Shown here in pieces: positions 1-7,224 of a stretch of 64,000 bases of DNA. The notes under the pieces were generated by a model that saw only the letters and a list, made by a program, of their open reading frames with translations, did no database searches and had not been told where the DNA came from. This DNA comes from Acinetobacter sp. NIPH 298 (GTDB taxonomy: Bacteria; Pseudomonadota; Gammaproteobacteria; Pseudomonadales; Moraxellaceae), in assembly GCF_000369505.1 (NCBI RefSeq), contig NZ_KB850053.1, forward strand, positions 90,943 to 154,942, read 5' to 3'. A program made the translations under genes and the position numbers. Within the stretch, counting starts at the first letter, position 1. Every line of letters starts with the position of its first letter.

Positions 1-84
1 TCAGGTACAAACCTTACTGACCATCTTTCAGTTTCAAACATCAATCTCACTGAACAACTATTTGAAAGTACCAACCTTTTCTAA
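1..84 (+). CDS. 3' end of an unidentified gene (partial)
   Basis: Frame 1 is open from the window edge to a TAA at 82-84 and encodes about 27 residues ending in LFESTNLF. A strong terminator follows 18 bases later, which supports a real gene end. Too little is present to assign a family. Its 5' part lies outside the window. Confidence 0.55.
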   Translation, partial: SGTNLTDHLSVSNINLTEQLFESTNLF

Positions 85-102
85 TCCTGTTTAAATACAA
101 AA

Positions 103-129
103 AACCGCTGATATTTCAGCGGTTTTTTT
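103..129 (+). terminator. rho-independent terminator of the upstream partial gene
   Basis: A 9-bp stem (AACCGCTGA / TCAGCGGTT) with a TATT loop is followed by a run of T. It lies just after the stop codon at 84. Confidence 0.9.
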
Positions 130-673
130 ATATTAGATTTCTTCACCCCCAGATGGGAGAAATACAAAAAATCTAAATAAATAGGTCTAATAAAAAGTCA
201 TAAATAAAATTTATGCTTAATAATAAATGCACCTTATTTAAGATAAATCCCAGCGAATATACTAGACTAAGGTCTAATATATTTATATCAAAAAATACAT
301 TAATGAGAAATCAAAATAAAAGTATAAATCACATCTTTATCATAAAACTAAATATCACCACCACCCTTATCAAAAAATTAAATGCCAACCTCACTTTAAA
401 TACAATAAAATCCACACTGAATAAGTTCACAGGCCATGCCTCGTGCATTAAATCTATTCTTTAGCGAAGGATTGCTTAGATGCCTACACTTAATCTTTGA
501 GTGTAAGTATTTAATTATGAAAACACAGCTCAAGACTTATGCCACACGGATTTAAATTTATTGATTTCTTTATAAATATTTTCGTTTAAACAGCATGGTC
601 TATTTTATATTTCATTTATTTAAATGAGATGACGGTTGCTTATTCATAATTTTAAATTGTTAGGATGACATAA
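130..673. other. intergenic region, AT-rich, upstream of the porin
   Basis: About 540 bases without a convincing gene. An open frame at 213-464 has low-complexity composition (rich in Asn, Lys, Ile, Thr) and no good ribosome site. A short hairpin (TACACT at 485-490, AGTGTA at 500-505) is visible. The porin's ribosome site (AGGA, 662-665) closes the region. I could not assign a promoter with confidence. Confidence 0.5.
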
Positions 674-1783
674 ATGAAAATTAATTTTTTAATTGCCAGT
701 ATATTAAGCATCACCACCTGCTCAGCAATCGCTGCTCCAAAGATCTATGGCGAAATCGATGCCAGTCTCGACTACCTACCAGAAAACAATGCAACCAAAT
801 CTGATCGAGATGTATGGAAAGTAAACAGCAATAGTTCATTTCTAGGAATTAAAGGTGAAGAGAAATTAACCGAACGCCTCAGCGCTGTTTACCTAATCGA
901 ATGGGCATTTAACGCCGACGGTGATGGAACCGATTGGTCGCAACGTGATCGCTATGTTGGCTTAAAGGATGACAAATACGGAACACTTAAAGTCGGTAAA
1001 AACAACTCACCATTAAAAAAATTATCCAGCGCTGTTGATAGCTTCAATAACTACGTCCGCAACACAGCCGACATTACAAGTATCATGCCAGGTGAAAACC
1101 GCATCAATAATACTGTGGTATATGAATCCCCCAAATTTGCAGTTGGTAAAGAAGCCAATATTGAATTCAATGCTTTACTTGCAACAGGTGAAGCACAAGG
1201 GATCAAAAGCAATCAAGGTGGCGTAACTGTTGATGGTGGGGGCTTAGGTGATGCATGGTCAACATCAATCACCTATGCAGATCCAATCTTCTTGGCAGCG
1301 ATTGCCTACGACAAAGCGATTCCAAGCAACTTTTTAGGACGCGGGTTCCTCAATGCAACAGATACACATACCGACATAGATAAAGTCTTTGCAGCAGCTA
1401 ACACTTTACGTCTGACAGGGCGTATCAAACCAATCGATGGACTCGCTTTAAAAGCATTAATCCAAAAATCTGAGGTTGAAGAAGCAAAAGGCAATACTGT
1501 CGGCGCAAACAATATTGATGATTCCATAGGTTGGCTGGTCGGTGCAGAATATCGACTCCCAAACCTTGAGAAATGGAATCTAAAAGCACAATACAGTCAA
1601 AATTCGACCAGCTTTAAAAATGATGATGCAGACTATGATGCTAAGCAAATTATGGCAGGCGTAGATTATTCATTTAACAAACAAGTAAAAGCCTATGGCT
1701 ATACAGCCTATGCAACTTTCAAACAAGCAGATGCAAAAGATAAACAACCTGTTGTTGGTACTGGCTTAGAGTTTAAGTTCTAA
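674..1783 (+). CDS. outer-membrane porin (Gram-negative porin family)
   Basis: A 369-residue general or specific porin forming a beta-barrel in the outer membrane. The N-terminus is a signal peptide ending near CSAIAA, and the mature protein begins PKIYGEID, as in trimeric porins of the OmpC/PhoE-like class. Alternating amphipathic strands run to a C-terminal Phe (GLEFKF), the signal for barrel insertion. A ribosome site AGGA lies 8 bases before the ATG. It stands 5' of a tricarboxylate-type transporter operon on the same strand, so it may admit that system's substrate across the outer membrane. This link is inferred from position only, because a terminator separates them. The substrate is unknown. 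Confidence 0.88.
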   Translation: MKINFLIASILSITTCSAIAAPKIYGEIDASLDYLPENNATKSDRDVWKVNSNSSFLGIKGEEKLTERLSAVYLIEWAFNADGDGTDWSQRDRYVGLKDDKYGTLKVGKNNSPLKKLSSAVDSFNNYVRNTADITSIMPGENRINNTVVYESPKFAVGKEANIEFNALLATGEAQGIKSNQGGVTVDGGGLGDAWSTSITYADPIFLAAIAYDKAIPSNFLGRGFLNATDTHTDIDKVFAAANTLRLTGRIKPIDGLALKALIQKSEVEEAKGNTVGANNIDDSIGWLVGAEYRLPNLEKWNLKAQYSQNSTSFKNDDADYDAKQIMAGVDYSFNKQVKAYGYTAYATFKQADAKDKQPVVGTGLEFKF

Positions 1784-1800
1784 GCTCCACCACGAATAAA

Positions 1801-1831
1801 AAGCCAAAATTGATACAATTTTGGCTTTTTT
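1801..1831 (+). terminator. rho-independent terminator after the porin gene
   Basis: A 12-bp stem (AAGCCAAAATTG and its complement) with a 3-base loop runs straight into a T-tract. It starts 17 bases after the porin stop codon. Confidence 0.93.
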
Positions 1832-2341
1832 AATACCTATTCATTATTTAAACCTATCAATAATTTTCAATAAATCAAATACAAAAATTTAATAATAAAG
1901 CAGGATTTAATCTTCGCTTATTCATCATCCTCAACCAATTATCACAAATCCATATCACGCACCGCTCAAATATCAATCACCAACCACCCATTTTTCAAAA
2001 AACATTCACCCTTATATTTAAAAATAAAATCATCGACTTATATCTCTCTATAATAATTTAGCAGCACCTAGTATTTCTAAAATAAATAACTACTTTGCAT
2101 GTATTTTAAAAATGAATCATAACCATAGATAAGATAATGATATTCTTTTTCTGTTTATTTTTTATGATAAACAACGGATTCCACAATTCAAATTAAAGCT
2201 ATGCAAAAGTGGTAGAGAGTGCCGCAAGGTTTAAAATACCTCTCCCCCGTCTTTTAAAAGTTTAGGCAACGAAGCCTATATAAAAATATGCACACCCAAA
2301 GTTTGCATATAAATATAACCGTTTATGGAGAAACACTTAAA
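1832..2341. other. intergenic region and probable leader of tctC
   Basis: About 510 bases, very AT-rich up to about 2200, then less so. The last part holds a palindrome CTTTTAAAAG (2251-2260) and a small hairpin TAGGC-AACGAA-GCCTA (2263-2278) that could lie in the 5' leader of the transporter mRNA. No sigma-54 spacing (GG-N10-GC) fits around 2211-2226. No gene is seen. Confidence 0.45.
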
Positions 2342-3337
2342 ATGTTAAAAGGCATTCTATTAACTGGTACTTTACTGACCTTAGGATTAGGTCTAACGGC
2401 ATGCAGCAAAAAACAAGGCGAAGTCGGCGAACCTAAACGCCCAGAATGTATTGCACCAGCAAAACCAGGAGGTGGTTTTGACCTGACCTGTAAATTGGCA
2501 CAAAATGCCTTTAAAGAAACCGAAATACTAAAATCCCCAATGCGTGTCACCTACATGCCGGGTGGTGTCGGTGCAGTTGCATACAATAAAATCGTCGCCA
2601 ACGACCCTGCCAATGACAATGCCATTGTCGCTTTTTCCACAGGTTCGCTACTGAATCTCTCACAAGGAAAATTCGGTCAATATACTGAAAAAGATGTTCG
2701 TTGGTTAGCGATCGTAGGCACTGACTATGGCGTGGTTGCAGTCAATGCAGAATCTCCTTATAAAAACCTGAATGACCTCGTTGCCGCCCTTAAGAAAAAC
2801 CCTAAATCAGTAAGTTTCGGCGCTGGCGGTAGTGTTGGCGGTCAAGACTGGATGCAAACCGCAATGCTCGCTAAAGCTGCTGGCGTGAATCCAAAAGAAA
2901 TGACCTATATTGCGTTAGAAGGCGGTGGTGAAGCCGTCACATCTGTTTTAGGCAACCATATCCAAGTGGTTAGCGCAGGTGTTGCTGAAGTTATTCCTCA
3001 TGTCAAATCAGGTAAGTTACGTGCACTCGCGGTATTTGCACCTGAGCGCCTACCAAATGCTTTAGCTGATATACCAACAGCAAAAGAACAAGGTTTTGAC
3101 ATCCAATGGCCTGTGGTTCGTGGTTACTATGTTGGCCCAAAAGTTAGTGACGAAGCCTATCAATGGTGGAAAACATCATTTGAAAAAATGATGCTTGATC
3201 CGAAGTTTGAAAAATCTCGAGAACAATTCGATTTACTCCCGCTTTCTATGACTGGAGAAGAGTTAGATAAATTTGTCATGCAACAGACTAATCAACTCAG
3301 AGATTTATCAAAAGAGTTCGATCTCGTTACAAAATAA
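2342..3337 (+). CDS. tctC: tripartite tricarboxylate transporter substrate-binding protein (TctC family), lipoprotein
   Basis: Extracytoplasmic binding protein that captures an organic acid and delivers it to the TctAB membrane proteins. I start it at 2342 rather than the upstream in-frame ATG at 2288. There GGAG lies 11 bases before the ATG, and the product begins with a compact signal peptide ending in the lipobox LTAC, giving a lipidated Cys21. The mature protein has the Bug/TctC pattern: a Gly-rich start (APAKPGGGFD), then YMPGGVGAVAYNK and a GAGGSVGGQD loop. At 331 residues it has family length. Lipidation differs from the soluble periplasmic BctC/TctC prototypes. tctB and tctA follow on the same strand. 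The substrate cannot be read from the sequence; citrate or another carboxylate is only a family-level guess. Confidence 0.9.
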   Translation: MLKGILLTGTLLTLGLGLTACSKKQGEVGEPKRPECIAPAKPGGGFDLTCKLAQNAFKETEILKSPMRVTYMPGGVGAVAYNKIVANDPANDNAIVAFSTGSLLNLSQGKFGQYTEKDVRWLAIVGTDYGVVAVNAESPYKNLNDLVAALKKNPKSVSFGAGGSVGGQDWMQTAMLAKAAGVNPKEMTYIALEGGGEAVTSVLGNHIQVVSAGVAEVIPHVKSGKLRALAVFAPERLPNALADIPTAKEQGFDIQWPVVRGYYVGPKVSDEAYQWWKTSFEKMMLDPKFEKSREQFDLLPLSMTGEELDKFVMQQTNQLRDLSKEFDLVTK

Positions 3338-3438
3338 CCCTTAAAGCGATTAGAGCATTTCAATCCTCACATTTTGCTATAGCGAAAAAACTCAGTATTG
3401 AAATGCTCCTGAATTTTAGTACAGAAAAGGAATTATTT

Positions 3439-3882
3439 ATGTCCGCAGAAAGGATTTTTTCAGGGACTTTGGGACTCGTCAGTTTAGGTCTTCTTTATTT
3501 AGCTTGGGGCTATGTCGCCCCTTTTGCGTATGACCCTTTAGGGCCGCGCCCCTATCCCGTACTGCTCCTATTACTACTGATTGTAAGTTGTTTTTATCTA
3601 ACATTTAGACCTCAAAAATTAGCTGAGTTCATTGATTTAGGCTACACACCTTCAATTCTAAAAAGAATCGGCTTATTGATGCTGTTTATGCTGATTTACG
3701 CGGTAACTTTTGAATTCTTAGGGTTTCCTATTGCGACCGCCATCATGTTTTTCCTTGTCGGCACCCTTTTTGGAGGAAGCATCAAAGCATCACTAATCTC
3801 AGGCATTGTCTTTGGTTGTCTTTTATACGGGTTATTTGACTACGTATTAGATGTACCGCTGCCATTGGGATTTTTTAGTTAA
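3439..3882 (+). CDS. tctB: tripartite tricarboxylate transporter small membrane subunit (TctB family)
   Basis: A 147-residue inner-membrane protein with about four hydrophobic segments, matching the small poorly conserved subunit of TTT transporters. The ATG at 3439 has AAAAGGA 7 bases upstream and gives the product MSAERIFSGTLGL. The in-frame ATG at 3403 would add 12 polar residues and lacks a comparable site, so I prefer 3439. The motif DPLGPRPYPVLL after the first membrane segment is typical of TctB. It lies between tctC and tctA, only 14 bases before tctA, which fixes its role by context. Confidence 0.88.
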   Translation: MSAERIFSGTLGLVSLGLLYLAWGYVAPFAYDPLGPRPYPVLLLLLLIVSCFYLTFRPQKLAEFIDLGYTPSILKRIGLLMLFMLIYAVTFEFLGFPIATAIMFFLVGTLFGGSIKASLISGIVFGCLLYGLFDYVLDVPLPLGFFS

Positions 3883-3896
3883 TCAAGGAAGAATAA

Positions 3897-5393
3897 ATGG
3901 AAGTTTATGAATATTTAATGTACGGCTTTCAAGTCGCATTAACACCTCAAAACCTAATGATCGCGCTCATCGGTGCATTTATTGGAACAATTGTTGGACT
4001 ATTACCCGGACTCGGTCCGATCAATGGTGTCGCATTACTACTCCCTTTTGCTTACGCATTGGGCCTCCCACCCGAAAGTGCGCTAATCCTATTAGCAGCA
4101 GTCTATCTCGGCTGTGAATATGGAGGACGTATTTCCGCGATTCTCATCAATGTGCCCGGTGATGCTGCCGCCATTATGTCAACGATGGATGGATATCCAC
4201 TCGCTAAACAAGGTAAGGCAGGGATTGCACTATCACTTTCAGCTATGAGCTCATTTATTGGCAGCTTAATCGCAATCACGGGAATCGTGTTATTTGCACC
4301 ACTTTTAGCAAAATGGGCAATTGTTTTCGGGCCTGCTGAATATTTCGTTTTAATGGTATTCGCACTAACGTGTTTAAGTGGCTTAGTGGGCGACCAACCC
4401 ATTAAAACAGCCATTGCAGCATTGATCGGTTTATTGTTTGCGACCGTAGGTGTTGATGCTGTCACTGGTGTATATCGTTTTACCTTTGGTTCAGTCAATT
4501 TAAGCGACGGCGTACAATTTACAACAATTGTGATTGGTTTTTTCAGTATCAGCGAAATTCTAATCATGCTGGAAAAAACAACGGTTGGACAAAAAGCTTT
4601 AGGACAAGGCAAGCGCAGCTTATTCAATCTCAAAGAGTTTATGTTCACCTTAGGCACAACGATTCGCAGTTCTTTGCTTGGCTTTATTGTGGGTATTTTA
4701 CCTGGTGCGGGTGCAACCATCGCCAGTGCAATGTCTTATACCAGCGAACGTAAACTCGCAGGAAAAGATGGCAAATTTGGTGAAGGTGATTTGCGTGGTA
4801 TTGCTGCACCAGAAGCTGCCAACAATGCGTCAGCATGTGGTTCATTTATTCCGATGCTCACCCTAGGTGTACCCGGTTCAGGCACAACAGCAGTCATGTT
4901 AGGCGCTTTGACGCTTTATAACATTACGCCCGGTCCACAGTTATTCACCGAACAACCAACGATTGTTTGGGGACTGATTGCCTCATTGTTTGTGGTCAGT
5001 GTATTACTACTCATTATGAACATCTCATTGGTTCGCTTCTTTGCCAAGCTACTGAGTGTGCCAAACTTTATTTTGCTTCCAGCCATCGCAGCAGTCAGCT
5101 TCGTGGGGGTGTATGCCATCCATAGCACAGTCTTCGACCTTGTGTTCATGGTGATTTTAGGTATTTTTGGTTATATTTTACGTAAACTTAATTTCCCTTT
5201 ATCAGCACTCATTCTCGGGTTCGTGTTAGGTGAACTCATGGAATCGAGCTTGCGCCGCGCACTCTCCATTTCTCAAGGTGAACTATCCATCCTATTTGAT
5301 GGCTATATTACCAAGACCTTATGGATGTTGGCGGGTATCATGATTGTATTACCGTTGATTCGTTGGTTACGCAATCGCCATAAAGCAATTTAA
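3897..5393 (+). CDS. tctA: tripartite tricarboxylate transporter large permease (TctA family)
   Basis: A 498-residue polytopic inner-membrane permease with about 11-12 hydrophobic segments, the family's usual size. Conserved Gly-Pro-rich elements are GTIVGLLPGLGPING near residues 30-45 and its second-half counterpart GFIVGILPGAGATIAS, followed by GVPGSGTTAVMLGAL, which are the TctA hallmarks. The ribosome site AAGGAAG lies just before the ATG. It probably uses the ion gradient to import the acid delivered by TctC. It is the third gene of the tctCBA transcription unit. Confidence 0.95.
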   Translation: MEVYEYLMYGFQVALTPQNLMIALIGAFIGTIVGLLPGLGPINGVALLLPFAYALGLPPESALILLAAVYLGCEYGGRISAILINVPGDAAAIMSTMDGYPLAKQGKAGIALSLSAMSSFIGSLIAITGIVLFAPLLAKWAIVFGPAEYFVLMVFALTCLSGLVGDQPIKTAIAALIGLLFATVGVDAVTGVYRFTFGSVNLSDGVQFTTIVIGFFSISEILIMLEKTTVGQKALGQGKRSLFNLKEFMFTLGTTIRSSLLGFIVGILPGAGATIASAMSYTSERKLAGKDGKFGEGDLRGIAAPEAANNASACGSFIPMLTLGVPGSGTTAVMLGALTLYNITPGPQLFTEQPTIVWGLIASLFVVSVLLLIMNISLVRFFAKLLSVPNFILLPAIAAVSFVGVYAIHSTVFDLVFMVILGIFGYILRKLNFPLSALILGFVLGELMESSLRRALSISQGELSILFDGYITKTLWMLAGIMIVLPLIRWLRNRHKAI

Positions 5394-5400
5394 TATTACC

Positions 5401-5460
5401 GACCAATCGTAGACTTCTTTTGATGAAAGAAGTCTCGTGATTACCTCATTACGATTGGTC
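5401..5460 (+). repeat. nested inverted repeats between tctA and the AbrB-family gene
   Basis: An outer 11-bp inverted repeat (GACCAATCGTA at 5401-5411, TACGATTGGTC at 5450-5460) encloses a second 10-bp one (AGACTTCTTT at 5411-5420, AAAGAAGTCT at 5426-5435). In RNA these would form a stacked hairpin. No T-run follows, so it is not a standard terminator; an mRNA-processing, stabilising or attenuation element is possible. Confidence 0.75.
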
Positions 5461-5504
5461 TACTCTGCGATTACGCATTGTTCTAGTTTATGTGATCTCA
5501 TTCA

Positions 5505-6542
5505 ATGCAATATCTAAAGTATGCTTTGAGTCTAGCCATCGCCTTTCTTGGTGCTCAGCTTGCACAGTGGTTGCACTTGCCCATCCCTTGGCTATTGGGA
5601 TCACTGTTTATTACCGCTTTACTGAAAATTAATCACGCCCCAATTGAGTGTCACAGTGCTGCACGCAGTATCGGTTTATCGATTATCGGACTGACTTTAG
5701 GTTTGTATTTCACGCCAGAAATGCTGCATCTGATTGCAAAAAATTGGCTCGCATTATTGATTGGTCTACTGTTCGCGTTAATGTTAGGTGGGATTGGTGC
5801 TGTCATCTTACAACGTTGGGGCAAAGTCGATTTTAAAACAGCTTGGTTTGCTTCCGCGATTGGCGGGGCAAATGAAATGTCACATTTAGCAGAACATTAT
5901 GAAGCTCGAGTCGACAAAGTCGCATCAGCACATACTTTACGGGTACTCATGGTGGTGGTGATTGTCCCATTCGCCTATCAGTTTATGGGATGGCATGGCT
6001 TTGATGACCATCACATCGACCGTAATATGGAAATGAATTGGTTTGGTTTGGTCCTTTTGGTGATTTTATCTTATCTCGCCAGTCGTATTTTCCAGCACTA
6101 CAAACTCCCCAACCCTTGGACCTTTGGCGCATTACTGATTACTATTTTTTTTACCGCACAAAATATTCATCTCTCAGCTATACCAGATCCCATTGTGCAC
6201 TTGGGACAAGTTTTACTCGGCTGGTCACTTGGCAATAAATTTAAAGCTGGATTTTTTAAAACCGCACCACACTATCTAAGTATTGTCGCACTCTGTAATC
6301 TTGGCGCATTGGTACTCACAGGCTTAGTTGCATACATCCTAATGCGATGGACAGATATTCCCCTACCGACACTTGGCTTAGGTCTCGCACCCGGTGGTGT
6401 CGCTGAAATGACCATTACCGCAAATGTATTACAACTAGGTGTGCCTTTGGTGACTGCATTTCATGTGGTGCGTATGGTTGGCGTATTGGGAACTGTAGGC
6501 TATTTATATCTTTTCTTTGAAAAAGTGCTGCAAAAGAAATGA
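5505..6542 (+). CDS. AbrB/AmoA-like family membrane protein (COG3180-type)
   Basis: A 345-residue membrane protein of the family named after ammonia monooxygenase regulators (Pfam AbrB, PF05145). It has two similar halves, each with about five hydrophobic segments. The motifs LHLPIPWLLGSLF and KLPNPWTFGALL begin the halves, and SAIGGANEMSHLAEHY and LAPGGVAEMTITA form the paired signature loops. It is unrelated to the DNA-binding AbrB of Bacillus. The function is not settled; the internal duplication and topology suggest transport. It sits 111 bases after tctA, separated by a nested inverted repeat, and family members often accompany Tct systems, so a role in the same uptake pathway is plausible. 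The ribosome site is weak. Confidence 0.8.
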   Translation: MQYLKYALSLAIAFLGAQLAQWLHLPIPWLLGSLFITALLKINHAPIECHSAARSIGLSIIGLTLGLYFTPEMLHLIAKNWLALLIGLLFALMLGGIGAVILQRWGKVDFKTAWFASAIGGANEMSHLAEHYEARVDKVASAHTLRVLMVVVIVPFAYQFMGWHGFDDHHIDRNMEMNWFGLVLLVILSYLASRIFQHYKLPNPWTFGALLITIFFTAQNIHLSAIPDPIVHLGQVLLGWSLGNKFKAGFFKTAPHYLSIVALCNLGALVLTGLVAYILMRWTDIPLPTLGLGLAPGGVAEMTITANVLQLGVPLVTAFHVVRMVGVLGTVGYLYLFFEKVLQKK

Positions 6543-6626
6543 AAGAAATCGTCTTTTAAAAATTAGACGGCAACTATTGTTGATCACCGTTTAGTTCAAA
6601 AGTATTTACTCAGAAAATTCAGGCAC

Positions 6627-6650
6627 AAAAAAACCGCAATTAAGCGGTGT
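6627..6650 (-). terminator. terminator of the tRNA operon
   Basis: Read on the minus strand, ACCGC-TTAATT-GCGGT is followed by a run of T. It lies 13 bases beyond the CCA end of the last tRNA-Arg. Confidence 0.8.
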
Positions 6651-6662
6651 TTTTCATTAAGT

Positions 6663-6739
6663 TGGTGCGCTCAGAGAGATTCGAACTCCCGACCCCTTAG
6701 TTCGTAGCCAAGTGCTCTATCCAGCTGAGCTATGAGCGC
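6663..6739 (-). tRNA. tRNA-Arg (anticodon ACG), copy 2
   Basis: A 77-base cloverleaf with encoded CCA (TGG at 6663-6665 on the plus strand). The acceptor arm is GCGCTCA/TGAGCGC, the D arm AGCTCAGCTGGATAGAGC, the anticodon loop CTACGAA, and the T loop GTTCGAATC. ACG is the inosine-type arginine tRNA reading CGU/CGC/CGA. It is identical over its full length to the copy at 6787-6863. Confidence 0.97.
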
Positions 6740-6786
6740 ATTACTTATGTGCCAATGTGGCATGTGTTACTTGTGCAATATTTACT

Positions 6787-6863
6787 TGGTGCGCTCAGAG
6801 AGATTCGAACTCCCGACCCCTTAGTTCGTAGCCAAGTGCTCTATCCAGCTGAGCTATGAGCGC
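6787..6863 (-). tRNA. tRNA-Arg (anticodon ACG), copy 1
   Basis: Same 77-base sequence as the copy at 6663-6739, again with encoded CCA. It is 47 bases upstream of that copy and 13 bases downstream of tRNA-Ser in the direction of transcription. The three form one operon served by the promoter at 6981-7009. Confidence 0.97.
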
Positions 6864-6876
6864 ATTAAGTAAAAAA

Positions 6877-6966
6877 TGGCGGTGAGAGAGGGATTCGAAC
6901 CCTCGGTACAGTTACCCGTACGCATCCTTAGCAGGGATGTGGTTTCAGCCACTCACCCATCTCACC
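6877..6966 (-). tRNA. tRNA-Ser (anticodon GCT)
   Basis: A 90-base class II tRNA with encoded CCA. The acceptor arm is GGTGAGA/TCTCACC, the anticodon loop carries GCT (reading AGC/AGU), a long variable arm GCGTACGGGTAACTGTAC follows, and the T loop is GTTCGAATC. First gene of the Ser-Arg-Arg operon. Confidence 0.96.
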
Positions 6967-6980
6967 GTAACACGAGCGCA

Positions 6981-7009
6981 ATAATACAAACTAAAACTCC
7001 TTTACACAA
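6981..7009 (-). promoter_or_regulatory. sigma-70 promoter of the tRNA operon
   Basis: On the minus strand a -10 element TATTAT (6981-6986) lies 17 bases from a -35-like TTGTGT (7004-7009). The start point would fall just before tRNA-Ser, and a GCGC run follows the -10 as in stringently controlled promoters. The -35 match is only moderate. Confidence 0.6.
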
Positions 7010-7224
7010 GGGAAGATCCTGTTTTTTTCTGTTTTTTTATATCAATCAAATATTTTTTAAACGATTTTGGTATTTTTTCAGCATTTTTTGCCTCAACGCT
7101 TGTTAATATAGGCTTCTCTTTTATACAGATCCGTGGCGTAAACAGAAACTTGCAATCTTTGACGTGCAGTCGAAGTTTGAATGACTTATGCTAAAGCGAT
7201 CTGCCAGATGTGAAATGAAACGAT

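Noticed and set aside
213..464. Open reading frame of 83 codons before the porin gene
   Set aside because: Low-complexity composition typical of AT-rich noncoding DNA, no ribosome site, and no recognisable domain.
2211..2226. Sigma-54 promoter before tctC
   Set aside because: GG and GC elements are present but their spacing is one base off the strict -24/-12 requirement.
4103..4720. 205-codon minus-strand frame inside tctA
   Set aside because: It is fully antisense to a clearly conserved permease gene and is rich in Pro, Ser, Lys and Asn, as expected for the reverse strand of membrane-protein codons.
5491..5505. TGTGATCTCATTCA as a CRP-type site before the AbrB-family gene
   Set aside because: Only one half-site matches; the second half lacks TCACA.
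6876..7106. Open reading frame starting MAVREGFEPS
   Set aside because: Its first part is the antisense of tRNA-Ser, a well-known source of false protein calls.
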